A stretch of 64,000 bases of DNA from Calliopsis andreniformis (GCF_051401765.1 NW_027480423.1:2852001-2916000); one strand, 5' to 3'. Counted from the stretch's first letter, positions 12,684-27,180 are shown. Made by a program: numbers and translations. Notes: a model not told the origin generated them from the sequence alone.

Positions 12684-14673
12684 TCTTCCATCATATAAAA
12701 CGAATAATTGCAACCAGTATGAAAGTTATGGTCATTTCTACGTTCCGGGCAACCTAGGCTTCACTCTATGGCGTTCTTCCACCACATCGAATAGCTACGG
12801 CCTCAGAAGTCAACGCCTGAAGCATAAAATACAATAAGAATACAATAGACTTTCCATCCTATAACAGGAATAATTGCAACCCGTGTGGAAGTGATGGTCA
12901 TTTGTACGTTCCAGGCAACCTAGGCTTCACTCTAGGGCGTTGTTCCAACCGATCGAATTGTTAGGGCCTAAGAAGTCAACGCCAGAAGCATAAGATACAA
13001 TATAAATATAACAGTTTTTCCATCGTATAGAACGAATAATAGCATTCAGTGTGAAAGTTATGGTCATATCTACGTTCCGGGCAACCTAGGCTTCACTCTA
13101 GGGCGTTGCTCCACCAGATCAAACAGTTAGTTCCCTGGAAGTCAACGCCCGAAGCATAAAATACAAAATAAATAGAACAGTTTTTCCATCGTCTAAAACG
13201 AATAATAGCAACCAGTGTGAAAGTTATGGTCATCTCTACGTTCCGTCAACCTAGGCTTCACCCCAGGGCGTTGTTCCACCAGATCGAAAAGTTGGGGCCT
13301 AAGAAGTGAACGCCAGAAGCATAAAATACAATATAAATACAACAGTTTTTCTATCATATAGAACGAGTAATTGAAACCAGTATGAAAGTTGTGGTCATTT
13401 CTACTTTCCGGGCAACCTAGGCTACACCCTAGGGCGTTCCTCCAACAGATTGAATAGTTAGGGCCTTAGAAGTCAATGGCCGAAGCATAAAATGCAATAA
13501 AAATACAACAGTTTTTCCATCGTATAAAAGGATTAATTGCAACCAGCTTGAAAGTGATGGTCATTTCTACGTTCCGGGCAACCTAGGCTTCACTCTTGGG
13601 CGTTGCTCCACCAGATCGAATAGTTAGGGCCTTAGAAGTCAACGCCAGAATCATAAAATACAATGAAGATGCAACAGCTTTTCTATCGTATTAAACGAAT
13701 AATTTCAACCAGTGTGAATGTTATGGTCATTTCTACGTTCCGGGCAACCTTGGCTTCACTCTAGGGCGTTGCTCCACCAGATCGAATCGTTAGTGCCTTA
13801 GAAGTCAACGCCAGAAGCATAACATACAATATAAATACAACAGTTTTTCCAACGTATAAAACGAATAATTGCAACCAGTATGATAGTTATGGTCATTTCT
13901 ACGTTCCGGGCAACCTAGGCTTCACTCTATGGCGTTCTTCCACTACATCGAATAGCAACGGCCTCAGAAGTCAACGCCTGAAGCATAAAATACAATAAAA
14001 GTACAACAGTCTTTCCGTCCTATAACAGGAATAATTGCAACCCTTGTGAAAGTGATGGTCATTTGTACGTTCCAGGCAACCTAGGCTTCGCTCTAGGGCG
14101 TTGTTCCACCAGATCGAATTGTTAGGGCCTAAGAAGTCAACGCCAGAAGCATAAGATACAATATAAATATAACAGTTTTTCCATCGTATAGAACGAATAA
14201 TAGCAACCAGTGTGAAAGTTATGGGCACTTCTACGTTCCGGGCAACCTAGGCTTCACTCTAGGGCGTTGCTCCACCAGATCAAACAGTTAGGGCCTTGAA
14301 GTCAACGCCCGAAGCATAAAATGCAAAATAAATAGAACAGTTTTTCCATTGTATAAAACGAATAATAGCAACCAGTGTGAAAGTTATCGTCATTTCTACG
14401 TTCCGGGCAACCTAGGCTTCACGCTAGGGCGTTGCTCCAACAGATTGAATAGTTAGGGCCTTAGAAGTCAACGCCAGAAGCACAAGATACAATATAAATA
14501 TAACAGTTTTTCCATCATATAACCGGAATAATTGCAACCAGTTTGAAAGTGAAGGTCATTTCTACGTTCCGGGCAACCATGGCTTCACTCTAGGGCGTTG
14601 CTCCACCAGATCGAATAGTTAGTGCCTTAGAAGTCAACGCCAGAAGCATAACATACAATATAAATACAACAGT
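12684..14673 (+). repeat. Twelve-monomer tandem duplication, left copy
   Basis: This 1,990 bp segment is followed directly by a near-identical copy (14,674-16,662). The offset is 1,990 bp before and 1,989 bp after a small change, where CCTATAACAGG here is CCTATATAGG in the right copy. Shared rare variants include CAATAGACTTTCC, CCAACCGATCG and GTCTAAAACG. The right two-thirds is the nine-monomer block also found at 8,700. Confidence 0.85.
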
Positions 14674-16662
14674 TCATCCATCATATAAAACGAACAATTG
14701 TAACCAGTATGAAAGTTATGGTCATTTCTACGTTCCGGGCAACCTGGGCTTCACTCTATGGCGTTCTTCCACCACATCGAATAGCTACGGCCTCAGAAGT
14801 CAACGCCTGAAGCATAAAATACAATAAGAATACAATAGACTTTCCATCCTATATAGGAATAATTGCAACCCGTGTGGAAGTGATGGTCATTTGTACGTTC
14901 CAGGCAACCTAGGCTTCACTCTAGGGCGTTGTTCCAACCGATCGAATTGTTAGGTCCTAAGAAGTCAACGCCAGAAGCATAAGATACAATATAAATATAA
15001 CAGTTTTTCCATCGTATAGAACGAATAATAGCATTCAGTGTGAAAGTTATGGTCATTTCTACGTTCCGGGCAACCTAGGCTTCACTCTAGGGCGTTGCTC
15101 CACCAGATCAAACAGTTAGTTCCCTGGAAGTCAACGCCCGAAGCATAAAATACAAAATAAATAGAACAGTTTTTCCATCGTCTAAAACGAATAATAGCAA
15201 CCAGTGTGAAAGTTATGGTCATCTCTACGTTCCGTCAACCTAGGCTTCACCCCAGGGCGTTGTTCCACCAGATCGAAAAGTTGGGGCCTAAGAAGTGAAC
15301 GCCAGAAGCATAAAATACAATATAAATACAACAGTTTTTCTATCATATAGAACGAGTAATTGAAACCAGTATGAAAGTTGTGGTCATTTCTACTTTCCGG
15401 GCAACCTAGGCTACACCCTAGGGCGTTCCTCCAACAGATTGAATAGTTAGGGCCTTAGAAGTCAATGGCCGAAGCATAAAATGCAATAAAAATACAACAG
15501 TTTTTCCATCGTATAAAAGGATTAATTGCAACCAGCTTGAAAGTGATGGTCATTTCTACGTTCCGGGCAACCTAGGCTTCACTCTTGGGCGTTGCTCCAC
15601 CAGATCGAATAGCTAGGGCCTTAGAAGTCAACGCCAGAATCATAAAATACAATGAAGATGCAGCAGCTTTTCTATCGTATTAAACGAATAATTTCAACCA
15701 GTGTGAATGTTATGGCCATTTCTACGTTCCGGGCAACCTTGGCTTCACTCTAGGGCGTTGCTCCACCAGATCGAATCGTTAGTGCCTTAGAAGTCAACGC
15801 CAGAAGCATAACATACAATATAAATACAACAGTTTTTCCAACGTATAAAACGAATAATTGCAACCAGTATGATAGTTATGGTCATTTCTACGTTCCGGGC
15901 AACCTAGGCTTCACTCTATGGCGTTCTTCCACTACATCGAATAGCAACGGCCTCAGAAGTCAACGCCTGAAGCATAAAATACAATAAAAGTACAACAGTC
16001 TTTCCGTCCTATAACAGGAATAATTGCAACCCTTGTGAAAGTGATGGTCATTTGTACGTTCCAGGCAACCTAGGCTTCGCTCTAGGGCGTTGTTCCACCA
16101 GATCGAATTGTTAGGGCCTAAGAAGTCAACGCCAGAAGCATAAGATACAATATAAATATAACAGTTTTTCCATCGTATAGAACGAATAATAGCAACCAGT
16201 GTGAAAGTTATGGGCACTTCTACGTTCCGGGCAACCTAGGCTTCACTCTAGGGCGTTGCTCCACCAGATCAAACAGTTAGGGCCTTGAAGTCAACGCCCG
16301 AAGCATAAAATGCAAAATAAATAGAACAGTTTTTCCATTGTATAAAACGAATAATAGCAACCAGTGTGAAAGTTATCGTCATTTCTACGTTCCGGGCAAC
16401 CTAGGCTTCACGCTAGGGCGTTGCTCCAACAGATTGAATAGTTAGGGCCTTAGAAGTCAACGCCAGAAGCATAAGATACAATATAAATATAACAGTTTTT
16501 CCATCATATAACCGGAATAATTGCAACCAGTTTGAAAGTGAAGGTCATTTCTACGTTCCGGGCAACCATGGCTTCACTCTAGGGCGTTGCTCCACCAGAT
16601 CGAATAGTTAGTGCCTTAGAAGTCAACGCCAGAAGCATAACATACAATATAAATACAACAGT
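14674..16662 (+). repeat. Twelve-monomer tandem duplication, right copy
   Basis: This is the direct neighbour of 12,684-14,673. Differences seen by eye are few: CACAAGATAC against CATAAGATAC, TAGCTAGGGCC against TAGTTAGGGCC, and TATGGCCATTTC against TATGGTCATTTC. A further start of the same series (CAGTTCATCCATCATAT) follows at 16,663 and then switches into the 31-monomer unit. Confidence 0.85.
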
Positions 16663-19600
16663 TCATCCATCATATAAAACGAACAATTGTAACCAGTATG
16701 AAAGTTATGGTCATTTCTACGTTCCGGGCAACCTGGGCTTCACTCTATGGCGTTCTTCCACCACATCGAATAGCTACGGCCTCAGAAGTCAACGCCTGAA
16801 GCATAAAATACAATAACAATACAATAGTCTTTCCATCATATAACAGGAATAATTGCAACCCGTGTGGAAGTGATGATCATTTGTACGTTCCAGGCAACCT
16901 AGGCTTCACTGTAGGGCGTTGTTCCACCAGATCGAATTGTTAGGGCCTAAGAAGTCAACGCCAGAAGCATAAGATACAATATAAATATAACAGTTTTTCC
17001 ATCGTATAGAACGAATAATAGCATTCAGTGTGAAAGTTATGGTCATTTCTACGTTCCGGGCAACCTAGGCTTCACTCTAGGGCGTTGCTCCACCAGATGA
17101 AACAGTTAGTTCCTTAGAAGTCAACGCCCGAAGCATAAAATACAAAATAAATAGAACAGTTTTTCCATCGTATAAAACGAATAATAGCAACCAGTGTGAA
17201 AGTTATGGTCATTTCTACGTTCCGGCAACCTAGGCTTCACCCCAGGGCGTTGTTCCACCAGATCGAATAGTTAGGGCCTAAGAAGTGAACGCCAGAAGCA
17301 TAAAATACAATATAAATACAATAGTTTTTCTATCATATAAAACGAGTAATTGCAACCAGTATGAAAGTTGTGGTCATTTCTACCTTCCGGGCAAACTAGG
17401 CTACACCCTAGGGCGTTCCTCCAAAAGATTGAATAGTTAGGGCCTTAGAAGTCAATGGCCGAAGCATAAAATGCAATAAAAATACAACAGTTCTTCCATC
17501 ATATAAAACGAATAATTGCAATCAGTATGAAAGTTATGGTCATTTCTACGTTCCGGGCAACCTAGGCTTCACTCTACGGCGTTCTTCCACCACATCGAAT
17601 AGCTACGGCCTCAGAAGTCATCGCCTGAAGCATAAAATACAATAAGAATACAATAGTCTTTCCATCCTATAACAGGAATAATTGCAACCCGTGTGGAAGT
17701 GATGGTCATTTGTACGTTTCAGGCAACCTAGGCTTCGCTCTAGGGCGTTGTTCCACCAGATCGAATTGTTAGGGCCTAAGAAGTCAACGCCAGAAGCATA
17801 AGATACAACATAAATATAACAGTTTTTTCATCGTATAGAACGAATAATAGCATTCAGTGTGAAAGTTATGGTCATTTCTACGTTCCGGGCAACCTAGGCT
17901 TCACTCTAGGGCGTTGCTCCACCAGATCAAACAGTTAGTTCCCTGGAAGTCAACGCCCGAAGCATAAAATACAAAATAAATAGAACAGTTTTTCCATCGT
18001 ATAAAACGAATAATAGCAACCAGTGTGAAAGTTATGGTCATTTCTACGTTCCGGCAACCTAGGCTTCACCCCAGGGCGTTGTTCCACCAGATCGAATAGT
18101 TAGGGCCTAAGAAGTGAACGACAGAAGCATAAAATACAATATAAATACAACAGTTTTTCTATCATACAGAACGAGTAATTGAAACCAGTATGAAAGTTGT
18201 GGTCATTTCTACTTTCCGGGCAACCTAGGCTACACCCTAGGGCGTTTCTCCAACAGATTGAATAGTTAGGGCCTTAGAAGTCAATGGCCGAAGCATAAAA
18301 TGCAATAAAAATACAACAGTTTTTCCATCGTATAAAAGGATTAATTGCAACCAGCTTGAAAGTGATGGTCATTTCTACGTTCCGGGTAACCTAGGCTTCA
18401 CTCTAGGGCGTTGCTCCACCAGATCGAATAGTTAGGGCCTTAGAAGTCAACGCCAGAATCATAAAATCCAATGAAGATGCAACAGCTTTTCTATCGTATT
18501 AAACGAATAATTTCAACCAGTGTGAATGTTATGGTCATTTCTACATTCCGAGCAACCTAGGCTTCACTCTAGGGCGTTGATCCAACAGATTGAATCGTTA
18601 GGGCCTTAGCAGTCAACGCCCGAAGCATAAAATACAATATATATACAACAGTTTTTCCATCATATAACAGGAATAATTGCAACCAGTTTGAAAGTGATGG
18701 TCATTTCTACGTTCCGGGCAACCTAGGCTTCACTCTAGGGCGGTGCTCCACCAGATCGAATAGCTAGGGCCTTAGAAGTCAACGCCCGAAGCATAAAATG
18801 CAATAAAAATACAACAGTGTTTCCATCATATAACAGGAATAATTGCAACCAGTTTGAAAGTGATGTCCAATTCTATGTTCCGCGCAACCTAGGCTTTACT
18901 CCAGGGCGTTGCTCCACCAGATCGAAAAGTTACGGCCCAAGAAGTCAACGCCAGAAGCATAAAATACGATATAAATACAACAGCTTTTCCATCGTATAAA
19001 ACGAATAATTGCAACCAGTGTGAAAGTTATGGTCATTTCTACGTTCCCGGCAACCTAGGCTTCACCCCAGGTCGTTGTTCCACCAGATCGGATAGTTAGG
19101 GCCTAAGAAGTGAACGCCAGCAGCATAAAGTACAATAAAAATACAACAGTCTTTCCGTCCTATAACAGGAATAATTGCAACCCGTGTGAAAGTGATGGTC
19201 ATTTGGACGTACCAGGCAACCTAGGCTTCACTCTAGGGCGTTGTTCCACCAGATCGAATTGTTAGGGCCTAAGAAGTCATCGGCAGAAGCATAAGATACA
19301 ATATAAATATAACAGTTTTTCCATCGTATAGAACGAATAATAGCAACCAGTGTGAAAGTTATGGTCACTTCTACGTTCCGGGCAACCTAGGCTCCACTCT
19401 AGGGCGTTGCTCCAACAGATCTAACAGTTAGGGCCTTAGAAGTCAACGCCCGAAGCATAAAATACAAAATAAATAGAACAGATTTTCCATTGTATAAAAC
19501 GAATAATAGCAACCAGTGTGAAAGTTATGGTCATTTCTACGTTCCGGGCAACATAGGTTTCACGCTAGGGCGTTGCTCCAACAGATTGAATAGTTAGGGC

Positions 19601-21712
19601 CTTAGAAGTCAACGCCGGAAGCATAAAATGCAATAAAAATACAACAGCTTTTCCATCGTACAAAAGGATTAATTGCAACCAGTTTGAAAGTGATGGTCAT
19701 TTCTACGTTCCGGGCAACCTAGGCTTTACTCTAGGGCGTTGCTCCACCAGATCGAATAGTTAGTGCCTTAGAAGTCAACGCCAGAAGCATAAAATACAAT
19801 ATAAACACAACAGTTTTTCCATCGTATAAAACGAATAATTGCTACCAGCATGGACGTGATGGTCATTTCTATGTTCCGGGCAACCTAGGCCACACGCTAG
19901 GGCGTTGTTCCACCAGACTGAATAGTTAGGGCCTAAGAAATCAACGCCAGAAGCATAAAATACAATACAAATACAACAGTTTTTCCATCGTATAAAACGA
20001 ATAATTTCAACCAGTGTGAATGTTATGGTCATTTCTACATTCCGAGCAACCTAGGCTTCACTCTAGGGCGTTGGTCCACCAGATAGAATAGTTAGGGCCT
20101 TAGAAGTCAACGCCAGAAGCATAAAATTCAATAAAGATGCAACAGTTTTTCCATCGTATAGCAGGAATAACTGCAAACAGTGTGAAAGTACTGGTCATTT
20201 CTACGTTCCGGGTAACCTAGGCTTCACTCTAGGGCGATGTTCCACCAGATCGAACAGTTAGGGCCTAAGAAGGCAACGCCAGAAGCATAAAATACAATAT
20301 AAATATAACAGTTTTTCCACCGTATAAAACGAATAATAGCAACCAGTGTGAAAGTTATGGTCATTTCTCCGTTCCGGGCAACCTAGGCTTCACCCCAGGT
20401 CGTTGTTCCACCAGATCGAATAGTTAGGGCCAAAGAAGTGAACGCCAGCAGCATAAAATACAATATAAATACAACAGTTCTTCCATCATATAAAACGAAT
20501 ATTTGCAACCAGTATGATAGTAATGGTCATTTCTACGTTCCGGGCAAAATAGGCTACACTCTATGGCGTTGTTCCACCAAATCGAATTGTTAGGGCCTAA
20601 GAAGTCAACGCCAGAAGCATAAGATACAATAAAAGTACAACAGTCTTTCCGTCCTATAACAGGAATAATTGCAACCCTTGTGAAAGTGATGGTCATTTGT
20701 ACGTTCCAGGCAACCTAGGCTTCACTCTAGGGCGTTGTTCCACCAGATCGAATTGTTAGGGCCTAAGAAGTCAACGCCAGAAGCATAAGATACAATATAA
20801 ATGTAACAGTTTTTCCATCGTATAGAACGAATAATAGAAACCAGTGTGAAAGTTATGGTCACTTCTACGTTCCGGGCAACCTAGGCTTCACTCCAGGGCG
20901 TTGCTCCACCAGATCAAACAGTTAGGGCCTTGAAGTCAACGCCCGAAGCATAAAATGCAAAATAAATAGAACAGTTTTTCCATTGTATAAAACGAATAAT
21001 AGCAACCAGTGTGAAAGTTATGGTCATTTCTACGTTCCGGGCAACCTAGGCTTCACGCTAGGGCGTTGCTCCAACAGATTGAATAGTTAGGGCCTTAGAA
21101 GTCAACGCCAGAAGCATAAGATACAATATAAATACAACAGTTTTTCCAACGTATAAAACGAATAATTGCAACCAGTATGAAGGTTATGGTCATTTCGACG
21201 TTCCGGGCAACCTAGGCTTCACTCTATGGCGTTCTTCCACCACATCGAATAGCTACGGCCTCAGAAGTCAACGCCTGAAGCATAAAATACAATAAAAATA
21301 AAACAGTCGTTCCATCCTGTAACAGGAATAATTGCAACCCGTGTGAAAGTGATGGTCATTTGTACGTTCCAGGCAACCTAGGCATCACTCTAGGGCGTTG
21401 TTCCACCAGATCGAATTGTTAGGGCCTAAGAAGTCAACGCCAGCCGCATAAGATACAATATAAATATAACAGTTTTTCCATCATATAGAACGAGTAATTG
21501 AAACCAGTATGAAAGTTGTGGTCATTTCTACTTTCAGGGCAACCTAGGCTACACCCTAGGGCGTTCCTCCAACAGATTGAATAGTTAGGGCCTTAGAAGT
21601 CGATGGCCGAAGCATAAAATGCAATAAAAATACAACAGTTTTTCCATCGTATAAAAGGATTAATTGCAACCAGCTTGAAAGTGATGGTCATTTCTACGTT
21701 CCGGGCAACCTA
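16570..21712 (+). repeat. 31-monomer tandem unit, copy 1
   Basis: This 5,143 bp unit is followed directly by a second copy. CAATAACAATACAATAG is at 16,811 and 21,954, and the identical 60-codon frame at 18,817 and 23,960 gives the same 5,143 bp spacing (31 x 166 minus 3). Differences from copy 2 that I noticed are about ten or fewer, including AACAGTTTTT here against AACTGTTTTT in copy 2. The left boundary lies between 16,520 and 16,570, after which the two copies agree. Confidence 0.9.
17070..19705 (+). repeat. Sixteen-monomer segment, second copy (of 3,970-6,605)
   Basis: It carries the same order of variant monomers as 3,970-6,605 at +13,100 bp. It lies inside copy 1 of the 31-monomer tandem duplication, so a third version is near 22,213-24,848. 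Copies two and three are visibly closer to each other than to the first. This dates the 31-monomer duplication as later than this one. Confidence 0.82.
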
Positions 21713-24700
21713 GGCTTCACTCTAGGGCGTTGCTCCACCAGATCGAATAGTTAGTGCCTTAGAAGTCAACGCCGGAAGCATAACATACAATATAAATACA
21801 ACAGTTCATCCATCATATAAAACGAATAATTGTAACCAGTATGAAAGTTATGGTCATTTCTACGTTCCGGGCAACCTGGGCTTCACTCTATGGCGTTCTT
21901 CCACCACATCGAATAGCTACGGCCTCAGAAGTCAACGCCTGAAGCATAAAATACAATAACAATACAATAGTCTTTCCATCCTATAACAGGAATAATTGCA
22001 ACCCGTGTGGAAGTGATGATCATTTGTACGTTCCAGGCAACCTAGGCTTCACTGTAGGGCGTTGTTCCACCAGATCGAATTGTTAGGGCCTAAGAAGTCA
22101 ACGCCAGAAGCATAAGATACAATATAAATATAACTGTTTTTCCACCGTATAGAACGAATAATAGCATTCAGTGTGAAAGTTATGGTCATTTCTACGTTCC
22201 GGGCAACCTAGGCTTCACTCTAGGGCGTTGCTCCACCAGATGAAACAGTTAGTTCCTTAGAAGTCAACGCCCGAAGCATAAAATACAAAATAAATAGAAC
22301 AGTTTTTCCATCGTATAAAACGAATAATAGCAACCAGTGTGAAAGTTATGGTCATTTCTACGTTCCGGCAACCTAGGCTTCACCCCAGGGCGTTGTTCCA
22401 CCAGATCGAATAGTTAGGGCCTAAGAAGTGAACGCCAGAAGCATAAAATACAATATAAATACAATAGTTTTTCTATCATATAAAACGAGTAATTGCAACC
22501 AGTATGAAAGTTGTGGTCATTTCTACCTTCCGGGCAAACTAGGCTACACCCTAGGGCGTTCCTCCAAAAGATTGAATAGTTAGGGCCTTAGAAGTCAATG
22601 GCCGAAGCATAAAATGCAATAAAAATACAACAGTTCTTCCATCATATAAAACGAATAATTGCAATCAGTATGAAAGTTATGGTCATTTCTACGTTCCGGG
22701 CAACCTAGGCTTCACTCTACGGCGTTCTTCCACCACATCGAATAGCTACGGCCTCAGAAGTCATCGCCTGAAGCATAAAATACAATAAGAATACAATAGT
22801 CTTTCCATCCTATAACAGGAATAATTGCAACCCGTGTGGAAGTGATGGTCATTTGTACGTTTCAGGCAACCTAGGCTTCGCTCTAGGGCGTTGTTCCACC
22901 AGATCGAATTGTTAGGGCCTAAGAAGTCAACGCCAGAAGCATAAGATACAACATAAATATAACAGTTTTTTCATCGTATAGAACGAATAATAGCATTCAG
23001 TGTGAAAGTTATGGTCATTTCTACGTTCCGGGCAACCTAGGCTTCACTCTAGGGCGTTGCTCCACCAGATCAAACAGTTAGTTCCCTGGAAGTCAACGCC
23101 CGAAGCATAAAATACAAAATAAATAGAACAGTTTTTCCATCGTATAAAACGAATAATAGCAACCAGTGTGAAAGTTATGGTCATTTCTACGTTCCGGCAA
23201 CCTAGGCTTCACCCCAGGGCGTTGTTCCACCAGATCGAATAGTTAGGGCCTAAGAAGTGAACGACAGAAGCATAAAATACAATATAAATACAACAGTTTT
23301 TCTATCATACAGAACGAGTAATTGAAACCAGTATGAAAGTTGTGGTCATTTCTACTTTCCGGGCAACCTAGGCTACACCCTAGGGCGTTTCTCCAACAGA
23401 TTGAATAGTTAGGGCCTTAGAAGTCAATGGCCGAAGCATAAAATGCAATAAAAATACAACAGTTTTTCCATCGTATAAAAGGATTAATTGCAACCAGCTT
23501 GAAAGTGATGGTCATTTCTACGTTCCGGGTAACCTAGGCTTCACTCTAGGGCGTTGCTCCACCAGATCGAATAGTTAGGGCCTTAGAAGTCAACGCCAGA
23601 ATCATAAAATCCAATGAAGATGCAACAGCTTTTCTATCGTATTAAACGAATAATTTCAACCAGTGTGAATGTTATGGTCATTTCTACATTCCGAGCAACC
23701 TAGGCTTCACTCTAGGGCGTTGATCCAACAGATTGAATCGTTAGGGCCTTAGCAGTCAACGCCCGAAGCATAAAATACAATATATATACAACAGTTTTTC
23801 CATCATATAACAGGAATAATTGCAACCAGTTTGAAAGTGATGGTCATTTCTACGTTCCGGGCAACCTAGGCTTCACTCTAGGGCGGTGCTCCACCAGATC
23901 GAATAGCTAGGGCCTTAGAAGTCAACGCCCGAAGCATAAAATGCAATAAAAATACAACAGTGTTTCCATCATATAACAGGAATAATTGCAACCAGTTTGA
24001 AAGTGATGTCCAATTCTATGTTCCGCGCAACCTAGGCTTTACTCCAGGGCGTTGCTCCACCAGATCGAAAAGTTACGGCCCAAGAAGTCAACGCCAGAAG
24101 CATAAAATACGATATAAATACAACAGCTTTTCCATCGTATAAAACGAATAATTGCAACCAGTGTGAAAGTTATGGTCATTTCTACGTTCCCGGCAACCTA
24201 GGCTTCACCCCAGGTCGTTGTTCCACCAGATCGGATAGTTAGGGCCTAAGAAGTGAACGCCAGCAGCATAAAGTACAATAAAAATACAACAGTCTTTCCG
24301 TCCTATAACAGGAATAATTGCAACCCGTGTGAAAGTGATGGTCATTTGGACGTACCAGGCAACCTAGGCTTCACTCTAGGGCGTTGTTCCACCAGATCGA
24401 ATTGTTAGGGCCTAAGAAGTCATCGGCAGAAGCATAAGATACAATATAAATATAACAGTTTTTCCATCGTATAGAACGAATAATAGCAACCAGTGTGAAA
24501 GTTATGGTCACTTCTACGTTCCGGGCAACCTAGGCTCCACTCTAGGGCGTTGCTCCAACAGATCTAACAGTTAGGGCCTTAGAAGTCAACGCCCGAAGCA
24601 TAAAATACAAAATAAATAGAACAGATTTTCCATTGTATAAAACGAATAATAGCAACCAGTGTGAAAGTTATGGTCATTTCTACGTTCCGGGCAACATAGG

Positions 24701-26523
24701 TTTCACGCTAGGGCGTTGCTCCAACAGATTGAATAGTTAGGGCCTTAGAAGTCAACGCCGGAAGCATAAAATGCAATAAAAATACAACAGCTTTTCCATC
24801 GTACAAAAGGATTAATTGCAACCAGTTTGAAAGTGATGGTCATTTCTACGTTCCGGGCAACCTAGGCTTTACTCTAGGGCGTTGGTCCACCAGATAGAAT
24901 AGTTAGGGCCTTAGAAGTCAACGCCAGAAGCATAAAATTCAATAAAGATGCAACAGTTTTTCCATCGTATAGCAGGAATAACTGCAAACAGTGTGAAAGT
25001 ACTGGTCATTTCTACGTTCCGGGTAACCTAGGCTTCACTCTAGGGCGATGTTCCACCAGATCGAACAGTTAGGGCCTAAGAAGGCAACGCCAGAAGCATA
25101 AAATACAATATAAATATAACAGTTTTTCCACCGTATAAAACGAATAATAGCAACCAGTGTGAAAGTTATGGTCATTTCTCCGTTCCGGGCAACCTAGGCT
25201 TCACCCCAGGTCGTTGTTCCACCAGATCGAATAGTTAGGGCCAAAGAAGTGAACGCCAGCAGCATAAAATACAATATAAATACAACAGTTCTTCCATCAT
25301 ATAAAACGAATATTTGCAACCAGTATGATAGTAATGGTCATTTCTACGTTCCGGGCAAAATAGGCTACACTCTATGGCGTTGTTCCACCAAATCGAATTG
25401 TTAGGGCCTAAGAAGTCAACGCCAGAAGCATAAGATACAATAAAAGTACAACAGTCTTTCCGTCCTATAACAGGAATAATTGCAACCCTTGTGAAAGTGA
25501 TGGTCATTTGTACGTTCCAGGCAACCTAGGCTTCACTCTAGGGCGTTGTTCCACCAGATCGAATTGTTAGGGCCTAAGAAGTCAACGCCAGAAGCATAAG
25601 ATACAATATAAATGTAACAGTTTTTCCATCGTATAGAACGAATAATAGAAACCAGTGTGAAAGTTATGGTCACTTCTACGTTCCGGGCAACCTAGGCTTC
25701 ACTCCAGGGCGTTGCTCCACCAGATCAAACAGTTAGGGCCTTGAAGTCAACGCCCGAAGCATAAAATGCAAAATAAATAGAACAGTTTTTCCATTGTATA
25801 AAACGAATAATAGCAACCAGTGTGAAAGTTATGGTCATTTCTACGTTCCGGGCAACCTAGGCTTCACGCTAGGGCGTTGCTCCAACAGATTGAATAGTTA
25901 GGGCCTTAGAAGTCAACGCCAGAAGCATAAGATACAATATAAATACAACAGTTTTTCCAACGTATAAAACGAATAATTGCAACCAGTATGAAGGTTATGG
26001 TCATTTCGACGTTCCGGGCAACCTAGGCTTCACTCTATGGCGTTCTTCCACCACATCCAATAGCTACGGCCTCAGAAGTCAACGCCTGAAGCATAAAATA
26101 CAATAAAAATAAAACAGTCGTTCCATCCTGTAACAGGAATAATTGCAACCCGTGTGAAAGTGATGGTCATTTGTACGTTCCAGGCAACCTAGGCATCACT
26201 CTAGGGCGTTGTTCCACCAGATCGAATTGTTAGGGCCTAAGAAGTCAACGCCAGCCGCATAAGATACAATATAAATATAACAGTTTTTCCATCATATAGA
26301 ACGAGTAATTGAAACCAGTATGAAAGTTGTGGTCATTTCTACTTTCAGGGCAACCTAGGCTACACCCTAGGGCGTTCCTCCAACAGATTGAATAGTTAGG
26401 GCCTTAGAAGTCGATGGCCGAAGCATAAAATGCAATAAAAATACAACAGTTTTTCCATCGTATAAAAGGATTAATTGCAACCAGCTTGAAAGTGATGGTC
26501 ATTTCTACGTTCCGGGCAACCTA
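21713..26523 (+). repeat. 31-monomer tandem unit, copy 2, missing two monomers
   Basis: This copy is 4,811 bp long, 332 bp (2 x 166) shorter than copy 1. Everything before about 24,870 aligns to copy 1 at +5,143 and everything after about 24,884 at +4,811. Retained private variants of both flanks (TTCCCGGCAACC, GATCGGATAG, CATCGGCAGAAG) show it is the same unit. Confidence 0.9.
24868..24886. other. Junction of a precise two-monomer deletion
   Basis: In copy 2 the left part, GGCTTTACTCTAGGGCGTT, matches copy 1 at about 19,722-19,740. The right part, GTTGGTCCACCAGATAG, matches copy 1 at about 20,071. The intervening 332 bp of copy 1 are absent. The crossover lies in sequence shared by both sites (CTCTAGGGCGTTG), as expected for in-register unequal exchange or replication slippage. 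Confidence 0.88.
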
Positions 26524-27180
26524 GGCTTCACTCTAGGGCGTTGCTCCACCAGATCGAATAGTTAGTGCCTTAGAAGTCAACGCCAGAAGCATAACATACA
26601 ATATAAATACAACAGTTCATCCATCATATAAAACGAATAATTGTAACCAGTATGAAAGTTATGGTCATTTCTACGTTCCGGGCAACCTGGGCTTCACTCT
26701 ATGGCGTTCTTCCACCACATCGAATAGCTACGGCCTCAGAAGTCAACGCCTGAAGCATAAAATACAATAACAATACAATAGTCTTTCCATCCTATAACAG
26801 GAATAATTGCAACCCGTGTGGAAGTGATGATCATTTGTACGTTCCAGGCAACCTAGGCTTCACTGTAGGGCGTTGTTCCACCAGATCGAATTGTTAGGGC
26901 CTAAGAAGTCAACGCCAGAAGCATAAGATACAATATAAATATAACTGTTTTTCCACCGTATAGAACGAATAATAGCATTCAGTGTGAAAGTTATGGTCAT
27001 TTCTACATTCCGGGCAACCTAGGCTTCACACTAGGGCGTTGCTCCACCAGATGAAACAGTTAGTTCCTCAGAAGTCAACGCCCGAAGCATAAAATACAAA
27101 ATAAATAGAACAGTTTTTCCATCGTATAAAACGAATAATAGCTACCAGTGTGAAAGTTATGGTCATTTCTACGTTCCGGC
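26524..27180 (+). repeat. 31-monomer tandem unit, partial copy 3
   Basis: CAATAACAATACAATAG recurs at 26,765 (+4,811 from copy 2), as does AACTGTTTTTCCACCG near 26,943. About four monomers in, the series leaves the unit and continues as the segment also found at 12.43-14.22 kb. Variants such as CTTGACCCCAGG and CTTTCCTGGCAAAC mark the switch. Confidence 0.8.
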
